Shown piece by piece: positions 29,068-39,535 of a DNA stretch of 64,000 bases. This DNA is from Enterobacteriaceae bacterium UBA2655 (GTDB taxonomy: Bacteria > Pseudomonadota > Gammaproteobacteria > Enterobacterales > Enterobacteriaceae), in assembly GCA_002359495.1 (NCBI GenBank), contig DENB01000097.1:28467-92466 (forward strand), given 5' to 3'. Under the pieces are notes generated by a model. That model was not told the DNA's origin, did no database searches, and saw only the letters and a list, made by a program, of their open reading frames with translations. The position numbers and the translations under genes were made by a program. The first letter of the stretch is position 1. Every line of letters begins with the position of its first letter.

Positions 29068-29098
29068 AAACAGGGAACGCTACGCGCGTTCCCTGTTT
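29068..29098 (-). terminator. Intrinsic terminator of speA
   Basis: A 10-bp stem (CAGGGAACGC / GCGTTCCCTG) with a 5-nt loop is followed on the - strand by seven T residues, just after the speA stop. The 290 bp to its left, up to the small membrane peptide gene, shows no gene. Confidence 0.9.
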
Positions 29099-29106
29099 CT
29101 CAGCCG

Positions 29107-31083
29107 TTATTCATCTTCCAGATAGGTATAGCCATAAAGCCCGCTTTCAAACTCGGCGAGGAACTGCGCGCGCAGCTCTTCATCAATATCGGTCTCTTTA
29201 ACCTGATTGCGAAACAGCGTCATCAGTTCATCAGGGTTCAGCTGAACATATTGCAGCATATCTGCCACGGTATCGCCTTCATCCGACAGCTGAAGATCGA
29301 TTCTGCCGTCCGGGCGCGCATAGACATCCACCGCTTCGGTATCGCCGAACAGGTTATGCATATTGCCGAGAATCTCCTGATAGGCGCCGACCATAAAGAA
29401 ACCGAGCATCGGCGGATTATCGACATCGTACTCCGGCATCGGCATCGTGGTGGCGATGCCGTCGCCGTCCACATAGTGATCGATAGTGCCGTCGGAGTCG
29501 CAGGTAATATCCAGCAGCACGGCGCGGCGCTTCGGCGTCTTATTCAAGCCTTCCAGCGGCAGAACCGGGAAGAGCTGATCGATCCCCCAGGCGTCCGGCA
29601 TCGACTGGAACAGCGAAAAGTTGACGTAAATCTTATCCGCCATACGCTCCTGCAATTCGTCGATAATCGGACGGTGCGCGCGATTGCTGGGATCAAGATG
29701 TTGCTGAATATAGTGGCAGATGCTCAGGTAAAGCTGTTCGGCCCAGGAACGCTGTTTAAGATCATAAGTGCCGGAGGAGTAGCCCATATGGATATCGGAG
29801 AGATCCATCTGGCTATCGTGCAGCCATTCGCGCAGCGAACGGCGGTTGCCCGGCTCGTGCATCTCCTGCCAGGTGTCCCACAGGCTGAGGATCGGACGCG
29901 GCGCGTCGGCTTCCGGCGCTTCCGGCGTGCTGAACTCGTTGCGCTCGACGCCGATGATGTTGGAAACCAGTACCGTATGGTGCGCGGTGACGGCGCGACC
30001 TGACTCGGTAATCACCGTCGGGTGCTCCAGCCCATGCTCGTCGCAGGCGGCACCGATCGCCCAGATCACGTTGTTGGCATATTCGTTCAGACCGTAGTTT
30101 ACCGAACAGTCGGACTGGGAACGCGTCCCTTCATAGTCCACGCCGAGACCGCCGCCGACGTCAAAGCATTTGATGTTGACGCCGAGCTTGGCAAGCTCGA
30201 CGAAAAAGCGCGCCGACTCGCGTACGCCGGTGGCGATATCGCGAATGTTCGCCAGCTGCGAGCCAAGGTGGAAGTGCAGCAGTTGCAGGCTGTCGAGACG
30301 GTCGGCGTTGCGCATAATCTCCACCAGCTGCAGAACCTGGGTCGCTGAAAGACCGAACTTCGACTTTTCGCCGCCGCTGGACTGCCATTTACCCGAGCCT
30401 TGCGAAGCCAGACGCGCGCGAATGCCGAGACGCGGCGTCACGTTCAGACGCTCCGCCTCTTCCAGCACCATGCGCACTTCGGTCATCTTCTCGATCACCA
30501 GATAAACTTTATGGCCGAGTTTCTCGCCGATCAGCGCCAGGCGAATATATTCACGGTCTTTATAGCCGTTGCACACGATCACCGAACGCGTCTGGCCAGC
30601 ATGCGCCAGCACCGCCATCAGCTCCGCTTTGGAACCCGCTTCCAGGCCGAGCGGTTCGCCGGAGTGGATCAGCGATTCGATGACGCGTTTATGCTGGTTT
30701 ACCTTGATCGGGTAAACAAGGAAGTAATTACCTTTGTAGCCGTAGGACTCACGGGCGCGCTTAAAGGCCGCGTTGATAGAGCGCAGACGATGCTGCAAAA
30801 TCTGTGGGAAGCAGAACAGCGCCGGAAGACGCTGTCCGTCCGCTTCGCGCTCTTTCACCAGCTTCGCCAGATCGACGCGAACTTCCGGCATGTCGGGGTC
30901 CGGGCAGACGCTGATATGCCCCAGTTCGTTCACGTCGTAGTAGTTATTGCCCCACCAGGCAATATTGTATGTACGCAGCATATTGCTGGCGTCCTGATCG
31001 TTCATGGCTACCTCCTGCATGGAGCGGAGCACACCCAGTTCGCCTGCTGACGAACCCTTGATATTCTTCATGTCGTCAGACAT
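29107..31083 (-). CDS. speA: Biosynthetic arginine decarboxylase
   Basis: SpeA decarboxylates arginine to agmatine with pyridoxal phosphate and Mg2+, feeding agmatinase SpeB for putrescine. The 658 residues equal E. coli SpeA. The PLP-lysine motif [14 protein letters not shown] lies near residue 125, and [22 protein letters not shown] and [15 protein letters not shown] are all present. The start at 31083 (MSDDMKNI) follows TGAGGT; four upstream codons are dismissed. The usual downstream partner speB is 15 kb away because the capsule locus lies between them. Confidence 0.98.
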   Translation of the reverse strand: MSDDMKNIKGSSAGELGVLRSMQEVAMNDQDASNMLRTYNIAWWGNNYYDVNELGHISVCPDPDMPEVRVDLAKLVKEREADGQRLPALFCFPQILQHRLRSINAAFKRARESYGYKGNYFLVYPIKVNQHKRVIESLIHSGEPLGLEAGSKAELMAVLAHAGQTRSVIVCNGYKDREYIRLALIGEKLGHKVYLVIEKMTEVRMVLEEAERLNVTPRLGIRARLASQGSGKWQSSGGEKSKFGLSATQVLQLVEIMRNADRLDSLQLLHFHLGSQLANIRDIATGVRESARFFVELAKLGVNIKCFDVGGGLGVDYEGTRSQSDCSVNYGLNEYANNVIWAIGAACDEHGLEHPTVITESGRAVTAHHTVLVSNIIGVERNEFSTPEAPEADAPRPILSLWDTWQEMHEPGNRRSLREWLHDSQMDLSDIHMGYSSGTYDLKQRSWAEQLYLSICHYIQQHLDPSNRAHRPIIDELQERMADKIYVNFSLFQSMPDAWGIDQLFPVLPLEGLNKTPKRRAVLLDITCDSDGTIDHYVDGDGIATTMPMPEYDVDNPPMLGFFMVGAYQEILGNMHNLFGDTEAVDVYARPDGRIDLQLSDEGDTVADMLQYVQLNPDELMTLFRNQVKETDIDEELRAQFLAEFESGLYGYTYLEDE

Positions 31084-31095
31084 CGCGAACCTCAA

Positions 31096-31735
31096 TTTTC
31101 CGTTGAAATAAAAAACAGTTTTCTGATTTAGCCGCAGAGAAACTGAAAAAGAATTTTCTCGCTCTTCCCGCCGCCAACATCAATCGTGGTGCCTCCGCCT
31201 GAGCGGTTATTGCAAAGCTATAAGTGTAAAACACCTGACCGGACTCCGCTTCACGGAACAAAAATAGCCTGGACTTTCCCCCCGGCAAAAAGCAGGCGAA
31301 AATCCGCGTAGACAGAATGGTTGGGAAGATTAACCGGCGCTCGTGTCGGGATAATTACCGCAACGAAGATAACGTTGGCAAAGAGCAGGAACGGGCGAGA
31401 AGAGAGAAAGGATTGCCAGCGCGCCTGAACGGCGCAGAGAAGCGAAATCAGTGAAAAGTGAGTTCATGACTCTGATCACCTCCACATATGCCGTCGGCAT
31501 ATGAATAGATCACTTGGGTGAAAGCCAGATAAACAGCTCATCTGACGGGCGCAACGCGCGACGGCGTTATCCTTTGCGGCGCAACACAGCCGCGGCGTTT
31601 TATACTCCCTGCCCGGATAAATTGCAAAAATTTCCTGACGTGCGCCGGTGTCAGGAAAAATTTCCGCCGCTGCGTTGATGTAAAATGCGGAAACAGAAAA
31701 AGCACTGGCAATTCGCTCACTGTGTAACCTAAAAT
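31096..31735. other. Intergenic region between speA and metK
   Basis: About 640 bp with no supported gene; speA and metK are transcribed away from each other. It includes TGTTTTACACTTATAG on the - strand near 31220, a possible part of the speA promoter. A 19-bp palindrome lies at 31485-31503. The E. coli gene yqgB sits in this interval; here no intact equivalent is found. Confidence 0.5.
31485..31503. repeat. 19-bp palindrome (9-bp arms)
   Basis: CATATGCCG and CGGCATATG are perfect inverted arms with one T between. The position, in the divergent speA-metK promoter interval about 400 bp from each start, suits a regulator-binding site. I cannot name the protein. Confidence 0.5.
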
Positions 31736-31759
31736 AGCCGTCCAGATGGTTTTCCATCT
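31736..31759 (+). promoter_or_regulatory. Possible MetJ operator upstream of metK
   Basis: Three consecutive 8-mers (AGCCGTCC, AGATGGTT, TTCCATCT) resemble the MetJ met-box AGACGTCT with 6, 5 and 4 matches of 8. Control of metK by MetJ with S-adenosylmethionine is known in E. coli. The match is weak and the call relies on position. Confidence 0.35.
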
Positions 31760-31909
31760 AAACTGGTTAACATCCAGGCTGCGTCAGCCTTTACGTGCTC
31801 GCACACTTTTTTACTGCTCGCGGCTTTGCCTGAAGGGGTGTGGGAACAGGCTTGCCTCTCCTGCGCCATGCAGTCGAATTCAAACCATTTCAGTAAGGTA
31901 AAGAACAGA

Positions 31910-33061
31910 ATGGCTAAACACCTTTTTACTTCTGAGTCCGTATCGGAAGGACATCCTGATAAAATCGCAGACCAAATCTCTGACGCGGTACTGGACGCCA
32001 TCCTTGAACAGGATCCGAAAGCGCGCGTGGCCTGCGAAACTTACGTTAAAACCGGTATGGTGCTGGTCGGCGGCGAAATCACCACCAGCGCATGGGTCGA
32101 TATTGAAGAGATTACCCGCAATACCGTACGTGACATCGGCTATGTTCATTCCGATATGGGCTTTGATGCCAACTCCTGCGCAGTATTAAGCGCCATCGGC
32201 AAGCAATCCCCCGACATCAACCAGGGCGTCGACCGCACCGATCCGCTGGAGCAGGGCGCAGGCGACCAGGGCTTGATGTTCGGTTACGCCACCAACGAAA
32301 CCGACGTGCTGATGCCGGCGCCGGTGACCTATGCGCACCGCCTGGTGCAGCGCCAGTCCGAAGTGCGTAAAAACGGCACCCTGCCGTGGCTGCGCCCGGA
32401 TGCGAAGAGCCAGGTTACCTTCCAGTACGACGACGGCAAAATCGTCGGCATCGACGCCGTCGTACTGTCGACCCAGCACGCGGAAGAGATCGCTCAGAAA
32501 GATCTGCAGGAAGCGGTGATGGAAACCATCATCAAGCCGGTCCTGCCGACCGAGTGGCTGAACAGCAACACCAAATACTTCATCAACCCGACCGGCCGTT
32601 TCGTTATCGGCGGCCCGATGGGCGACTGCGGCCTGACCGGTCGTAAAATCATCGTGGATACCTACGGCGGCATGGCCCGTCACGGCGGCGGCGCGTTCTC
32701 CGGTAAAGATCCCTCTAAAGTTGACCGCTCTGCCGCATACGCCGCGCGTTACGTGGCGAAAAACATCGTGGCGGCCGGTCTGGCCGATCGCTGCGAGATT
32801 CAGGTCTCCTACGCTATCGGCGTGGCGGAGCCGACTTCCATCATGGTGGAAACCTTCGGCACCGAGAAGATCGCCACCGAGCAGCTAACGCTGCTGGTTC
32901 GCGAGTTCTTCGACCTGCGTCCTTACGGTCTGATCCAGATGCTGGATCTGCTGCAGCCGATCTACCGTGAGACAGCTGCTTACGGTCACTTCGGCCGCGA
33001 GCATTTCCCGTGGGAAAAAACCGACAAAGCCGAGCAGCTGCGCGACGCGGCCGGCCTGTAA
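31910..33061 (+). CDS. metK: S-adenosylmethionine synthase
   Basis: MetK makes S-adenosylmethionine from methionine and ATP. The 383-residue product starts [19 protein letters not shown] and includes [12 protein letters not shown] near residue 116 and the phosphate loop [21 protein letters not shown] near 258, all family hallmarks. The open frame runs 28 codons further upstream, but the start at 31910 is fixed by homology. E. coli MetK has one more C-terminal residue. SAM also feeds spermidine synthesis, which links it to speA and speB. Confidence 0.98.
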   Translation: MAKHLFTSESVSEGHPDKIADQISDAVLDAILEQDPKARVACETYVKTGMVLVGGEITTSAWVDIEEITRNTVRDIGYVHSDMGFDANSCAVLSAIGKQSPDINQGVDRTDPLEQGAGDQGLMFGYATNETDVLMPAPVTYAHRLVQRQSEVRKNGTLPWLRPDAKSQVTFQYDDGKIVGIDAVVLSTQHAEEIAQKDLQEAVMETIIKPVLPTEWLNSNTKYFINPTGRFVIGGPMGDCGLTGRKIIVDTYGGMARHGGGAFSGKDPSKVDRSAAYAARYVAKNIVAAGLADRCEIQVSYAIGVAEPTSIMVETFGTEKIATEQLTLLVREFFDLRPYGLIQMLDLLQPIYRETAAYGHFGREHFPWEKTDKAEQLRDAAGL

Positions 33062-33130
33062 TCGCCTTCTCGTTCTCCGGCTGGGCACAGTTCAGCGGAG
33101 AAGGCGAAGCGGACAACACGTCCCGACGTT

Positions 33131-33158
33131 AAAGGGAGCCAGAAATGGCTCCCTTTTG
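33131..33158 (+). terminator. Intrinsic terminator of metK
   Basis: A 10-bp stem (AAAGGGAGCC / GGCTCCCTTT) with a 6-nt loop is followed by TTTTGCTTTTGC. A weaker imperfect hairpin (CGCCTTCTC / GAGAAGGCG) lies just before it, at 33063-33107. Confidence 0.85.
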
Positions 33159-33322
33159 CTTTTGCTTTTGCTGTTTTCTGCTGTGCCGCCATGCCGGGCT
33201 GCGCCTGAATAATTCGGGCAATTTGAATCAGTCAATCGGATTGAACCAACCAGTCAATCCCTTTACGGAAAGCACGGCCTGAAGTTAAAAGCGAGGCTTA
33301 ACTCATTCAGCGTTAATTTTTT

Positions 33323-33338
33323 TGTGACCTGTATCACA
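33323..33338. promoter_or_regulatory. CRP site upstream of galP (perfect core)
   Basis: TGTGACCTGTATCACA matches TGTGA-N6-TCACA at all ten conserved positions. It lies 420 bp before the galP ATG in an AT-rich interval. CRP activation of galP is known in E. coli. Confidence 0.7.
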
Positions 33339-33659
33339 ATATTTTTCTGAATAAATAGATCCCTGTTCAAGACGTGCTGTCTGTTTATTCTGCTGTCTGC
33401 TTACCACGCCAGTTTTAACTTTATCAACTACACTTCAATCGCCCGGACTTACAGGTTTGTGATAACGCTTACAGTTTTAAATGCGTTACCTTTCTAAGAT
33501 TTAGGAATATATCAGCGTAGTTATTTCCTGAAAAATGCGTTATTTTCAGCGTCATCTGATATCCATAATTCAGAGCGATGTCAGAAACTTAACGGGTGCT
33601 ATACCTTACTGGTTATTTAACCTTTTTGGAAAAAAATGCTGAATTCAGGGCTTCAGCGT

Positions 33660-33675
33660 GTGTAACCGGTTACAT
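33660..33675. promoter_or_regulatory. GalR/GalS operator upstream of galP
   Basis: GTGTAACCGGTTACAT matches the gal operator consensus GTGKAANCGNTTNCAC at all but the last position. It lies 83 bp before the galP start. GalR and GalS repress galP in E. coli until galactose is present. Confidence 0.8.
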
Positions 33676-33678
33676 TAG

Positions 33679-33694
33679 CGTGATCCGTTTCACA
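33679..33694. promoter_or_regulatory. Second CRP-like site upstream of galP
   Basis: CGTGATCCGTTTCACA fits TGTGA-N6-TCACA at 9 of 10 positions. It begins 3 bp after the GalR operator. The sequence shifted by one base also resembles a gal operator at 13 of 16 positions, so one of the two readings may be fortuitous. Confidence 0.55.
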
Positions 33695-33757
33695 ATTTTT
33701 CCAAAAGCAGGTTTTTTAACATTGATAAAAGTAAATATGAATAATTTCGGAGGCAAA

Positions 33758-35155
33758 ATGCCTGGCAATACACCTAAAAGCAGAACGTCAAATAAAGCGA
33801 TGACTTTCTTTGTCTGCTTTCTTGCGGCTCTCGCTGGCTTGCTGTTCGGGTTGGATATCGGCGTTATCGCCGGCGCCCTGCCCTTTATCGCGAAAGATTT
33901 TAACGTAACCCCTCATGAACAGGAGTGGATCGTCAGCTCCATGATGTTCGGCGCAGCCGTAGGCGCTATCGGCAGCGGCTGGATGTCTTCCCATCTTGGC
34001 CGCAAAAAGAGCCTGATGGCAGGCGCCATCCTGTTCGTTATCGGTTCGCTCTGGTCCGCCACGGCGCCGAACCCAGAGATGCTGATCGCCGCTCGCGTGC
34101 TGTTGGGCCTGGCGGTAGGCGTCGCTTCCTACACCGCGCCGCTCTATCTTTCTGAAATCGCGCCGGAGAAAATTCGCGGCAGTATGATTTCGCTCTATCA
34201 GCTGATGATCACCATCGGCATCCTTGGCGCCTACCTTTCCGACACCGCGCTGAGCTTCAGCGGCAACTGGCGCTGGATGCTGGGCGTGATCACCATTCCC
34301 GCCGCGCTGCTGCTGGTCGGCGTGTTCTTCCTGCCAAACAGCCCGCGCTGGCTGGCGGCGAAAGGCAACTTCCGCGATGCGCAACGCGTGCTGGATCGCC
34401 TGCGCGACACCAGCGAGCAGGCGAAACGCGAGCTGGACGAGATCCGCGAGAGCCTGAAGGTAAAACAGACCGGCTGGGCGCTGTTCCAGAGCAACGGCAA
34501 TTTCCGTCGCGCGGTGTTCCTCGGCATCCTGCTGCAGGTGATGCAGCAGTTTACCGGCATGAACGTCATCATGTACTACGCGCCGAAAATCTTCGAAATC
34601 GCCGGTTTCAGCAACACCACCGAGCAGATGTGGGGAACGGTGATCGTCGGCCTGGTGAACGTGCTGGCGACCTTTATCGCCATCGGCCTGGTGGACCGCT
34701 GGGGACGTAAACCGACGCTGGTGCTGGGCTTCCTGGTGATGGCTATCGGCATGGGCATTCTTGGCACCATGCTGCATATGGGCATCAATTCGCAGGGCGC
34801 GCAGTACTTCGCTATCGCCATGCTGCTGATGTTCATTATCGGCTTTGCGATGAGCGCCGGTCCGCTGATTTGGGTACTTTGCTCTGAGATCCAGCCGCTG
34901 AAAGGTCGCGACTTCGGCATTACCATCTCTACCACCACCAACTGGATCGCCAACATGATTGTCGGCGCGACCTTCCTGACGATGCTGAACTCGCTGGGCA
35001 ATGCGCCGACCTTCTGGGTTTACGCCGCGCTCAACGTCTTCTTTATCCTGCTGACGGTGGCGCTGATCCCGGAAACGAAAAACGTCTCTCTGGAGCACAT
35101 CGAACGCAACCTGATGGCCGGCCGCAAGCTGCGCGACATCGGCTCGCACAATTAA
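33758..35155 (+). CDS. galP: Galactose:proton symporter GalP
   Basis: GalP is a major facilitator sugar porter that imports galactose (and glucose) with a proton across the inner membrane. The 465-residue protein has 12 predicted membrane helices. Sugar-porter motifs include [10 protein letters not shown] after helix 2, [12 protein letters not shown] and the C-terminal [12 protein letters not shown]. The quinone-like sugar-site motif [12 protein letters not shown] is in helix 7. GGAGG at 33749-33753 fixes the start, so 54 extra upstream codons are rejected. Its regulatory region carries CRP and GalR-type sites. Confidence 0.97.
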   Translation: MPGNTPKSRTSNKAMTFFVCFLAALAGLLFGLDIGVIAGALPFIAKDFNVTPHEQEWIVSSMMFGAAVGAIGSGWMSSHLGRKKSLMAGAILFVIGSLWSATAPNPEMLIAARVLLGLAVGVASYTAPLYLSEIAPEKIRGSMISLYQLMITIGILGAYLSDTALSFSGNWRWMLGVITIPAALLLVGVFFLPNSPRWLAAKGNFRDAQRVLDRLRDTSEQAKRELDEIRESLKVKQTGWALFQSNGNFRRAVFLGILLQVMQQFTGMNVIMYYAPKIFEIAGFSNTTEQMWGTVIVGLVNVLATFIAIGLVDRWGRKPTLVLGFLVMAIGMGILGTMLHMGINSQGAQYFAIAMLLMFIIGFAMSAGPLIWVLCSEIQPLKGRDFGITISTTTNWIANMIVGATFLTMLNSLGNAPTFWVYAALNVFFILLTVALIPETKNVSLEHIERNLMAGRKLRDIGSHN

Positions 35156-35175
35156 GTTTGTTGCGGCACTAACAG

Positions 35176-35204
35176 AAACGGCGGGCTTGTCCCGCCGTTT
35201 TTAT
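35176..35204 (+). terminator. Intrinsic terminator of galP
   Basis: A 10-bp perfect stem (AAACGGCGGG / CCCGCCGTTT) with a 5-nt loop and a T-run, 20 bp after the galP stop. Confidence 0.9.
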
Positions 35205-35247
35205 TTCCCCGTTGAGTTCCAATCTGACTCGCCTTATGCTTGCCGGC

Positions 35248-35766
35248 ATGAAAGCGCCTCGTCTCCCTATCGCTCTACAGCAAGCCGTGATGCGCTCGCT
35301 GCGCGAACATTTGCAATCAGCTAACCGCCAGCTGGAAAGCGATTACGCCGAACCGAAACTGGTTTACCAACAGCGCGGCACCGCTGCGGGCACTGCCTGG
35401 CTGGAGAAGTGGGAAATCCGTCTGAATCCGGTGCTGCTGCTGGAGAACCAGCAGGCGTTTATCGAAGAGGTGGTGCCGCACGAGCTGGCGCATCTGCTGA
35501 CATGGAAACACTTCGGCCGCGTGCCGCCGCACGGCAAAGAGTGGAAATGGATGATGGAGAGCGTGCTTGGCGTCCCGGCGCGTCGCACCCATCAATTCGA
35601 AATCGACTCGGTGCGCAGCCGCACCTTCGCCTATCGCTGCCGCTGCCAGCAGCACCAGCTTACGGTGCGCCGTCATAACCGCATTCTGCGCGGCGAAAGC
35701 GAGTATCGCTGCGTCTGCTGCGGCACTTTGCTGCAACCCGGCGAATTCAGCGCAACCCAGGCTTGA
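35248..35766 (+). CDS. sprT: SprT-like zinc metalloprotein
   Basis: SprT is a small cytoplasmic zincin-type protein related to the SprT-like domain of Spartan; its bacterial role is unclear. The 172-residue product has the HExxH site HELAH in [18 protein letters not shown] and the following [11 protein letters not shown]-terminal zinc ribbon has Cys pairs CRCQQH and CVCC. The start at 35248 ([14 protein letters not shown]) matches E. coli SprT; 12 upstream codons are dropped. The C-terminal tail is a few residues longer than in E. coli. Confidence 0.92.
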   Translation: MKAPRLPIALQQAVMRSLREHLQSANRQLESDYAEPKLVYQQRGTAAGTAWLEKWEIRLNPVLLLENQQAFIEEVVPHELAHLLTWKHFGRVPPHGKEWKWMMESVLGVPARRTHQFEIDSVRSRTFAYRCRCQQHQLTVRRHNRILRGESEYRCVCCGTLLQPGEFSATQA

Positions 35767-35829
35767 TTCTCATTCCGCCTGAGAGATCATTCTGGTACCC
35801 TGCCGCTTTTTTGATGAACCGGTACGGAC

Positions 35830-36537
35830 ATGTCTCGCAAAATTGCTCTCGCTTTTTCACTGCTTCTCTCCCCGCTTGTCGCCCACAGCCTGAGTCTGAA
35901 TAACTATCACCAGAACAATTTTCAGCAGGCAAAAACTTACGCGGCCAGCATCAACGCCGACGCCCCCGGCTCCTTCTACTGCGGCTGCAAGATCAACTGG
36001 CAAGGTAAAAAAGGCGTTCCCGATCTCGCCTCCTGCGGCTATCAGGCGCGCAAAAACGCCAACCGCGCCAGCCGCATCGAGTGGGAGCACGTGGTGCCCG
36101 CCTGGGAATTCGGTCATCAGCGTCAGTGCTGGCAAAACGGCGGCCGTAAAAATTGCAGCAAGGACGCGGGCTATCGCCGTATCGAATCCGACCTGCATAA
36201 CCTGCAACCGGCGGTAGGCGAAGTTAACGGCGATCGCGGTAACTTCCAGTACAGCCAGTGGAACGGCAGCGAAAAACAGTATGGCCAATGCAGCATGAAG
36301 ATCGATTTCAAAAACAAGCTTGCCGAGCCGCCGGCGCGGGCGCGCGGGGCGATCGCCCGCACCTATTTCTATATGCGCGACCAGTACCAGCTGCGCCTGT
36401 CGCGCCAGCAAACCCAGCTCTACGCCGTCTGGGATAAACAGTATCCGGTGACCGCTTGGGAGTGCGAACGCGACGCGCGCATCGCTAAAGTGCAGGGCAA
36501 CCATAACCCATATGTGCAGCGCGCTTGCCAGCGCTAA
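35830..36537 (+). CDS. endA: DNA-specific endonuclease I
   Basis: EndA is a periplasmic endonuclease that makes double-strand cuts in DNA. The 235 residues equal E. coli EndA. A signal peptide covers about residues 1-20 ([20 protein letters not shown] region). The beta-beta-alpha metal nuclease core is seen in [15 protein letters not shown] (near residue 84) and [20 protein letters not shown] (near 119). Eight cysteines fit a disulphide-stabilised periplasmic protein. It lies between sprT and rsmE as in E. coli. Confidence 0.96.
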   Translation: MSRKIALAFSLLLSPLVAHSLSLNNYHQNNFQQAKTYAASINADAPGSFYCGCKINWQGKKGVPDLASCGYQARKNANRASRIEWEHVVPAWEFGHQRQCWQNGGRKNCSKDAGYRRIESDLHNLQPAVGEVNGDRGNFQYSQWNGSEKQYGQCSMKIDFKNKLAEPPARARGAIARTYFYMRDQYQLRLSRQQTQLYAVWDKQYPVTAWECERDARIAKVQGNHNPYVQRACQR

Positions 36538-36612
36538 AAATCCTGCCCTACACTATCACCTTTCTTCACGTTGCCGTGCGCTCGCGCACGGCATAATGCT
36601 GGCAGGATCCGC

Positions 36613-37344
36613 ATGCGCATACCTCGCATTTATCACCCCGAACCGTTACAACCCGGCAGCGAAATTTTCCTTAATGACGACGCCGCCAACCATGTAGGCC
36701 GCGTGCTGCGCATGTCCGTCGGCCAGCGCCTGGAGCTGTTCGATGGCAGTAATCTGACTTTTGTCGCCGAGATCACACAGGCCGATAAAAAACGTGTAAA
36801 AGTAACTGTCCTTGAAAGCCAGCAGGACGATCGCGAGTCGCCGCTGTTTCTACATCTCGGCCAGGTGATGTCGCGCGGCGAAAAAATGGAATTCACTATC
36901 CAAAAATCGATCGAACTGGGCGTCAATGTGATAACGCCCTTGTTTTCTGAACGCTGCGGCGTAAAGCTGGATGCCGATCGGCTGGCGAAAAAGATTCAGC
37001 AATGGCAAAAAATCGCGATCGCCGCCTGCGAGCAGTGCGGCCGCAACCGCGTGCCGGAAATTCGCGAGGCGATGACGCTGGAAGCCTGGTGCGCCGAGGC
37101 GGATGAGAGCCTGAAGCTTAACCTGCATCCACGCGCCAGCCACAGCATCAATACGCTGCCGCAGCCGGTCGAACGCGTGCGCTTGCTGATTGGCCCGGAA
37201 GGCGGGTTGTCAGCGGACGAGATCGCGATGACCGGCGAGCATGGATTTACCGATATCCTGCTTGGCCCACGCGTGCTGCGTACCGAAACGACCGCGCTGA
37301 CGGCCATTACGGCACTTCAGGTGAGGTTTGGCGACTTAGGTTGA
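36613..37344 (+). CDS. rsmE: 16S rRNA m3U1498 methyltransferase RsmE
   Basis: RsmE methylates N3 of U1498 in 16S rRNA using S-adenosylmethionine. The 243-residue length equals that of E. coli. The SPOUT knot is visible in [14 protein letters not shown] (near residue 195) and [16 protein letters not shown] near the C-terminus; [10 protein letters not shown] lies between. The start at 36613 ([12 protein letters not shown]) is chosen by homology over 14 upstream codons. It is followed by gshB after a 117-bp gap. Confidence 0.96.
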   Translation: MRIPRIYHPEPLQPGSEIFLNDDAANHVGRVLRMSVGQRLELFDGSNLTFVAEITQADKKRVKVTVLESQQDDRESPLFLHLGQVMSRGEKMEFTIQKSIELGVNVITPLFSERCGVKLDADRLAKKIQQWQKIAIAACEQCGRNRVPEIREAMTLEAWCAEADESLKLNLHPRASHSINTLPQPVERVRLLIGPEGGLSADEIAMTGEHGFTDILLGPRVLRTETTALTAITALQVRFGDLG

Positions 37345-37461
37345 TAGATAATTCCCGGCTATATAAAGACGCACGCGCACTCAACGGCGTCCTGACTGGT
37401 CAGCAAAGGCTGCCCGCACGGAACGGGGCGGAAAGCGATCCGCCTCATCGAGGAGAGAATA

Positions 37462-38406
37462 ATGATTAAACTTGGCATCGTAATGGACCCGATTTCGTCC
37501 ATTAACATTAAAAAAGACACCAGCTTCGCCATGTTGCTGGAAGCACAGCGCCGCGGTTATGAAATTCACTACATGGAAATGGGCGACCTCTCCCTGCGCG
37601 GCGGCGTTGCCTGGGCGCGCACCCGTCTGCTGAGCGTGGATCAGAACTATAACAAATGGTATGAATTCGGCAGCGAACAGGAGATCCCGCTGGCCGATCT
37701 CAACGTCGTGCTGATGCGCAAAGACCCGCCGTTCGACACCGAATTCATCTACGCCACCTATATCCTTGAGCGCGCCGAAGAGCTGGGCACGCTGATCGTC
37801 AACAAACCGCAGAGCCTGCGCGACTGCAATGAAAAGCTTTACACCGCCTGGTTCGCCGAGCTGACGCCGGATACGCTGGTGACGCGCAGCAAAGAGAAAC
37901 TGCGCGCCTTCTGGCAGGAGCATGGCGACATTATCCTCAAGCCGTTGGACGGCATGGGCGGCACCTCGATCTTCCGCGTTAAGCAGGGCGATCCTAACTT
38001 TTCGGTGATCACCGAAGCCCTGACCAACTACGGCCGCTTCTACTGCATGGCGCAGAACTACGTGCCTGCGATTAAAGGGGGCGATAAGCGCGTGCTGGTG
38101 GTGGACGGCGAGCCGGTGCCTTACTGCCTGGCGCGCATTCCGCAATCGGGCGAAACTCGCGGCAACCTGGCGGCGGGCGGGCGCGGCGAAGCCCGTCCTC
38201 TAAGCGAAAGCGACTGGGAAATCGCGCGTCGCGTTGGCCCAACGTTGAAGGCGAAGGGGCTAATTTTTGTCGGACTGGATATTATCGGTGATAAACTAAC
38301 TGAAGTTAACGTGACCAGCCCGACCTGCGTGCGTGAAATTGAAGCAGCTTTCCCGGTCTCCATTACCGGCATGTTAATGGATGCGATCGAGAAACGTCTG
38401 GGCTGA
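37462..38406 (+). CDS. gshB: Glutathione synthetase
   Basis: GshB joins gamma-glutamylcysteine and glycine with ATP to form glutathione. It is an ATP-grasp enzyme of 314 residues (316 in E. coli). Visible motifs are LGIVMDPISSINIKKDTSFA at the N-terminus, LKPLDGMGGTSIFRV near residue 156 and NLAAGGRGEARPL near 235. The metal/ATP segment FVGLDIIGDKLTEVNVTSPT is near 273. GAGGAGAG precedes the ATG. Confidence 0.97.
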   Translation: MIKLGIVMDPISSINIKKDTSFAMLLEAQRRGYEIHYMEMGDLSLRGGVAWARTRLLSVDQNYNKWYEFGSEQEIPLADLNVVLMRKDPPFDTEFIYATYILERAEELGTLIVNKPQSLRDCNEKLYTAWFAELTPDTLVTRSKEKLRAFWQEHGDIILKPLDGMGGTSIFRVKQGDPNFSVITEALTNYGRFYCMAQNYVPAIKGGDKRVLVVDGEPVPYCLARIPQSGETRGNLAAGGRGEARPLSESDWEIARRVGPTLKAKGLIFVGLDIIGDKLTEVNVTSPTCVREIEAAFPVSITGMLMDAIEKRLG

Positions 38407-38489
38407 GCATAAAGACGGAACGCGCCGTCATCAACCCATTACCGGCGCTGCGCCTGCAGCGTCGGTAACCATTGCTAAATCGAGTGAGA

Positions 38490-39053
38490 ATGAATTTACA
38501 GCATCATTTTTTGATTGCGATGCCTTCGCTGCAGGATCCTTTATTTAAGCGCTCGGTGGTTTATGTCTGCGAGCATAACGACGAAGGCGCCATGGGTCTG
38601 ATTGTGAACAAGCCGCTGGAAAACCTGACGGTAGAAGGCATCCTGAAGAAACTCAAAATTACGCCCGGCGAGCGCGATCCCGCCATCAAGCTTGATAAGC
38701 CGGTGTTCGCCGGCGGCCCGCTGGCGGAAGACCGGGGTTTTATTTTGCATTCGGCTCAACATACCTACGCCTCCAGCATCCGCATTTCAGATAACACCGT
38801 GATCACCACCTCACGCGACGTCCTGGAAGCGATCGGCACGCCCGCGCAGCCGGATCATGTTCTGGTGGCGCTCGGCTACTGCGCCTGGGAAAAAGATCAG
38901 CTGGAAAACGAGCTGCTGGAAAACGCCTGGCTCACCACGCCGGCCAACAGCAACATTTTGTTCCAGACCCCCGTCGCTGAACGTTGGCGCGAAGCAGCGA
39001 AAAGCTTAGGGATAGACATTCACAACATGACCAGCGATGCCGGACACGCCTGA
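38490..39053 (+). CDS. yqgE: UPF0301 protein YqgE
   Basis: YqgE is a 187-residue DUF179/AlgH-type cytoplasmic protein of uncertain function, the same length as in E. coli. Family motifs [31 protein letters not shown] and [13 protein letters not shown] are present. The start at 38490 is taken from homology. Its stop overlaps the yqgF start (TGATG), so the two are translationally coupled, as in most enterobacteria. Confidence 0.94.
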   Translation: MNLQHHFLIAMPSLQDPLFKRSVVYVCEHNDEGAMGLIVNKPLENLTVEGILKKLKITPGERDPAIKLDKPVFAGGPLAEDRGFILHSAQHTYASSIRISDNTVITTSRDVLEAIGTPAQPDHVLVALGYCAWEKDQLENELLENAWLTTPANSNILFQTPVAERWREAAKSLGIDIHNMTSDAGHA

Positions 39054-39469
39054 TGCCGACGCAAACTCTGTTAGGCTTTGACTTCGGCACGAAAAGCATC
39101 GGCGTGGCGGTCGGTCAGCAGTTGACCGGCACCGCCCGTCCATTGACCGCGCTGAAAGCGCAGGACGGCACGCCAGACTGGAACCTGATTGAGCGTTTGT
39201 TGAAAGAGTGGCAGCCCGATCTCGTGGTGGTGGGCCTGCCGCTAAACATGGACGGCACTGAGCAGCTGCTGACCGCGCGTGCGCGCAAGTTCGCCAACCG
39301 CCTGCATGGCCGCTTCGGCATTCGGGTTGAGCTGCAGGACGAGCGCCTGAGCACCGTTGAAGCGCGCGCGGCGCTGTTCGAACGCGGCGGCTATCGCGCC
39401 CTGAATAAAGGCCATGTCGACGCGCAGTCAGCGGTCATCATCCTGCAGGACTGGTTCGACAACCATTAA
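39053..39469 (+). CDS. yqgF: Putative Holliday-junction resolvase / pre-16S rRNA nuclease YqgF
   Basis: YqgF (RuvX) is an RNase H-fold nuclease linked to 5'-end maturation of 16S rRNA and proposed as a Holliday-junction resolvase. The 138-residue protein has the fold motif [14 protein letters not shown] (near residue 8), [13 protein letters not shown] near 60 and the acidic C-terminal [17 protein letters not shown]. The start at 39053 overlaps the yqgE stop; an open frame further upstream lies inside yqgE. Confidence 0.95.
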   Translation: MPTQTLLGFDFGTKSIGVAVGQQLTGTARPLTALKAQDGTPDWNLIERLLKEWQPDLVVVGLPLNMDGTEQLLTARARKFANRLHGRFGIRVELQDERLSTVEARAALFERGGYRALNKGHVDAQSAVIILQDWFDNH

Positions 39470-39535
39470 GCCTGCCGCCCGTCTCAAACGCGCTAAGCCT
39501 GCGCGTCCGGCCTGGTAAAGCCTTCTCGTTGTCGC

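Noticed and set aside
31190-31330. A degraded yqgB upstream of speA (frame on the - strand ending VRCFTLIALQ)
   Set aside because: The CFTL resemblance to the E. coli YqgB end is only four residues, there is no start codon in frame, and the shared bases may just be conserved promoter sequence.
33788-35149. A 453-codon open frame on the - strand opposite galP
   Set aside because: Antisense shadow with very high His/Gln/Arg content and no ribosome site; galP itself is certain.
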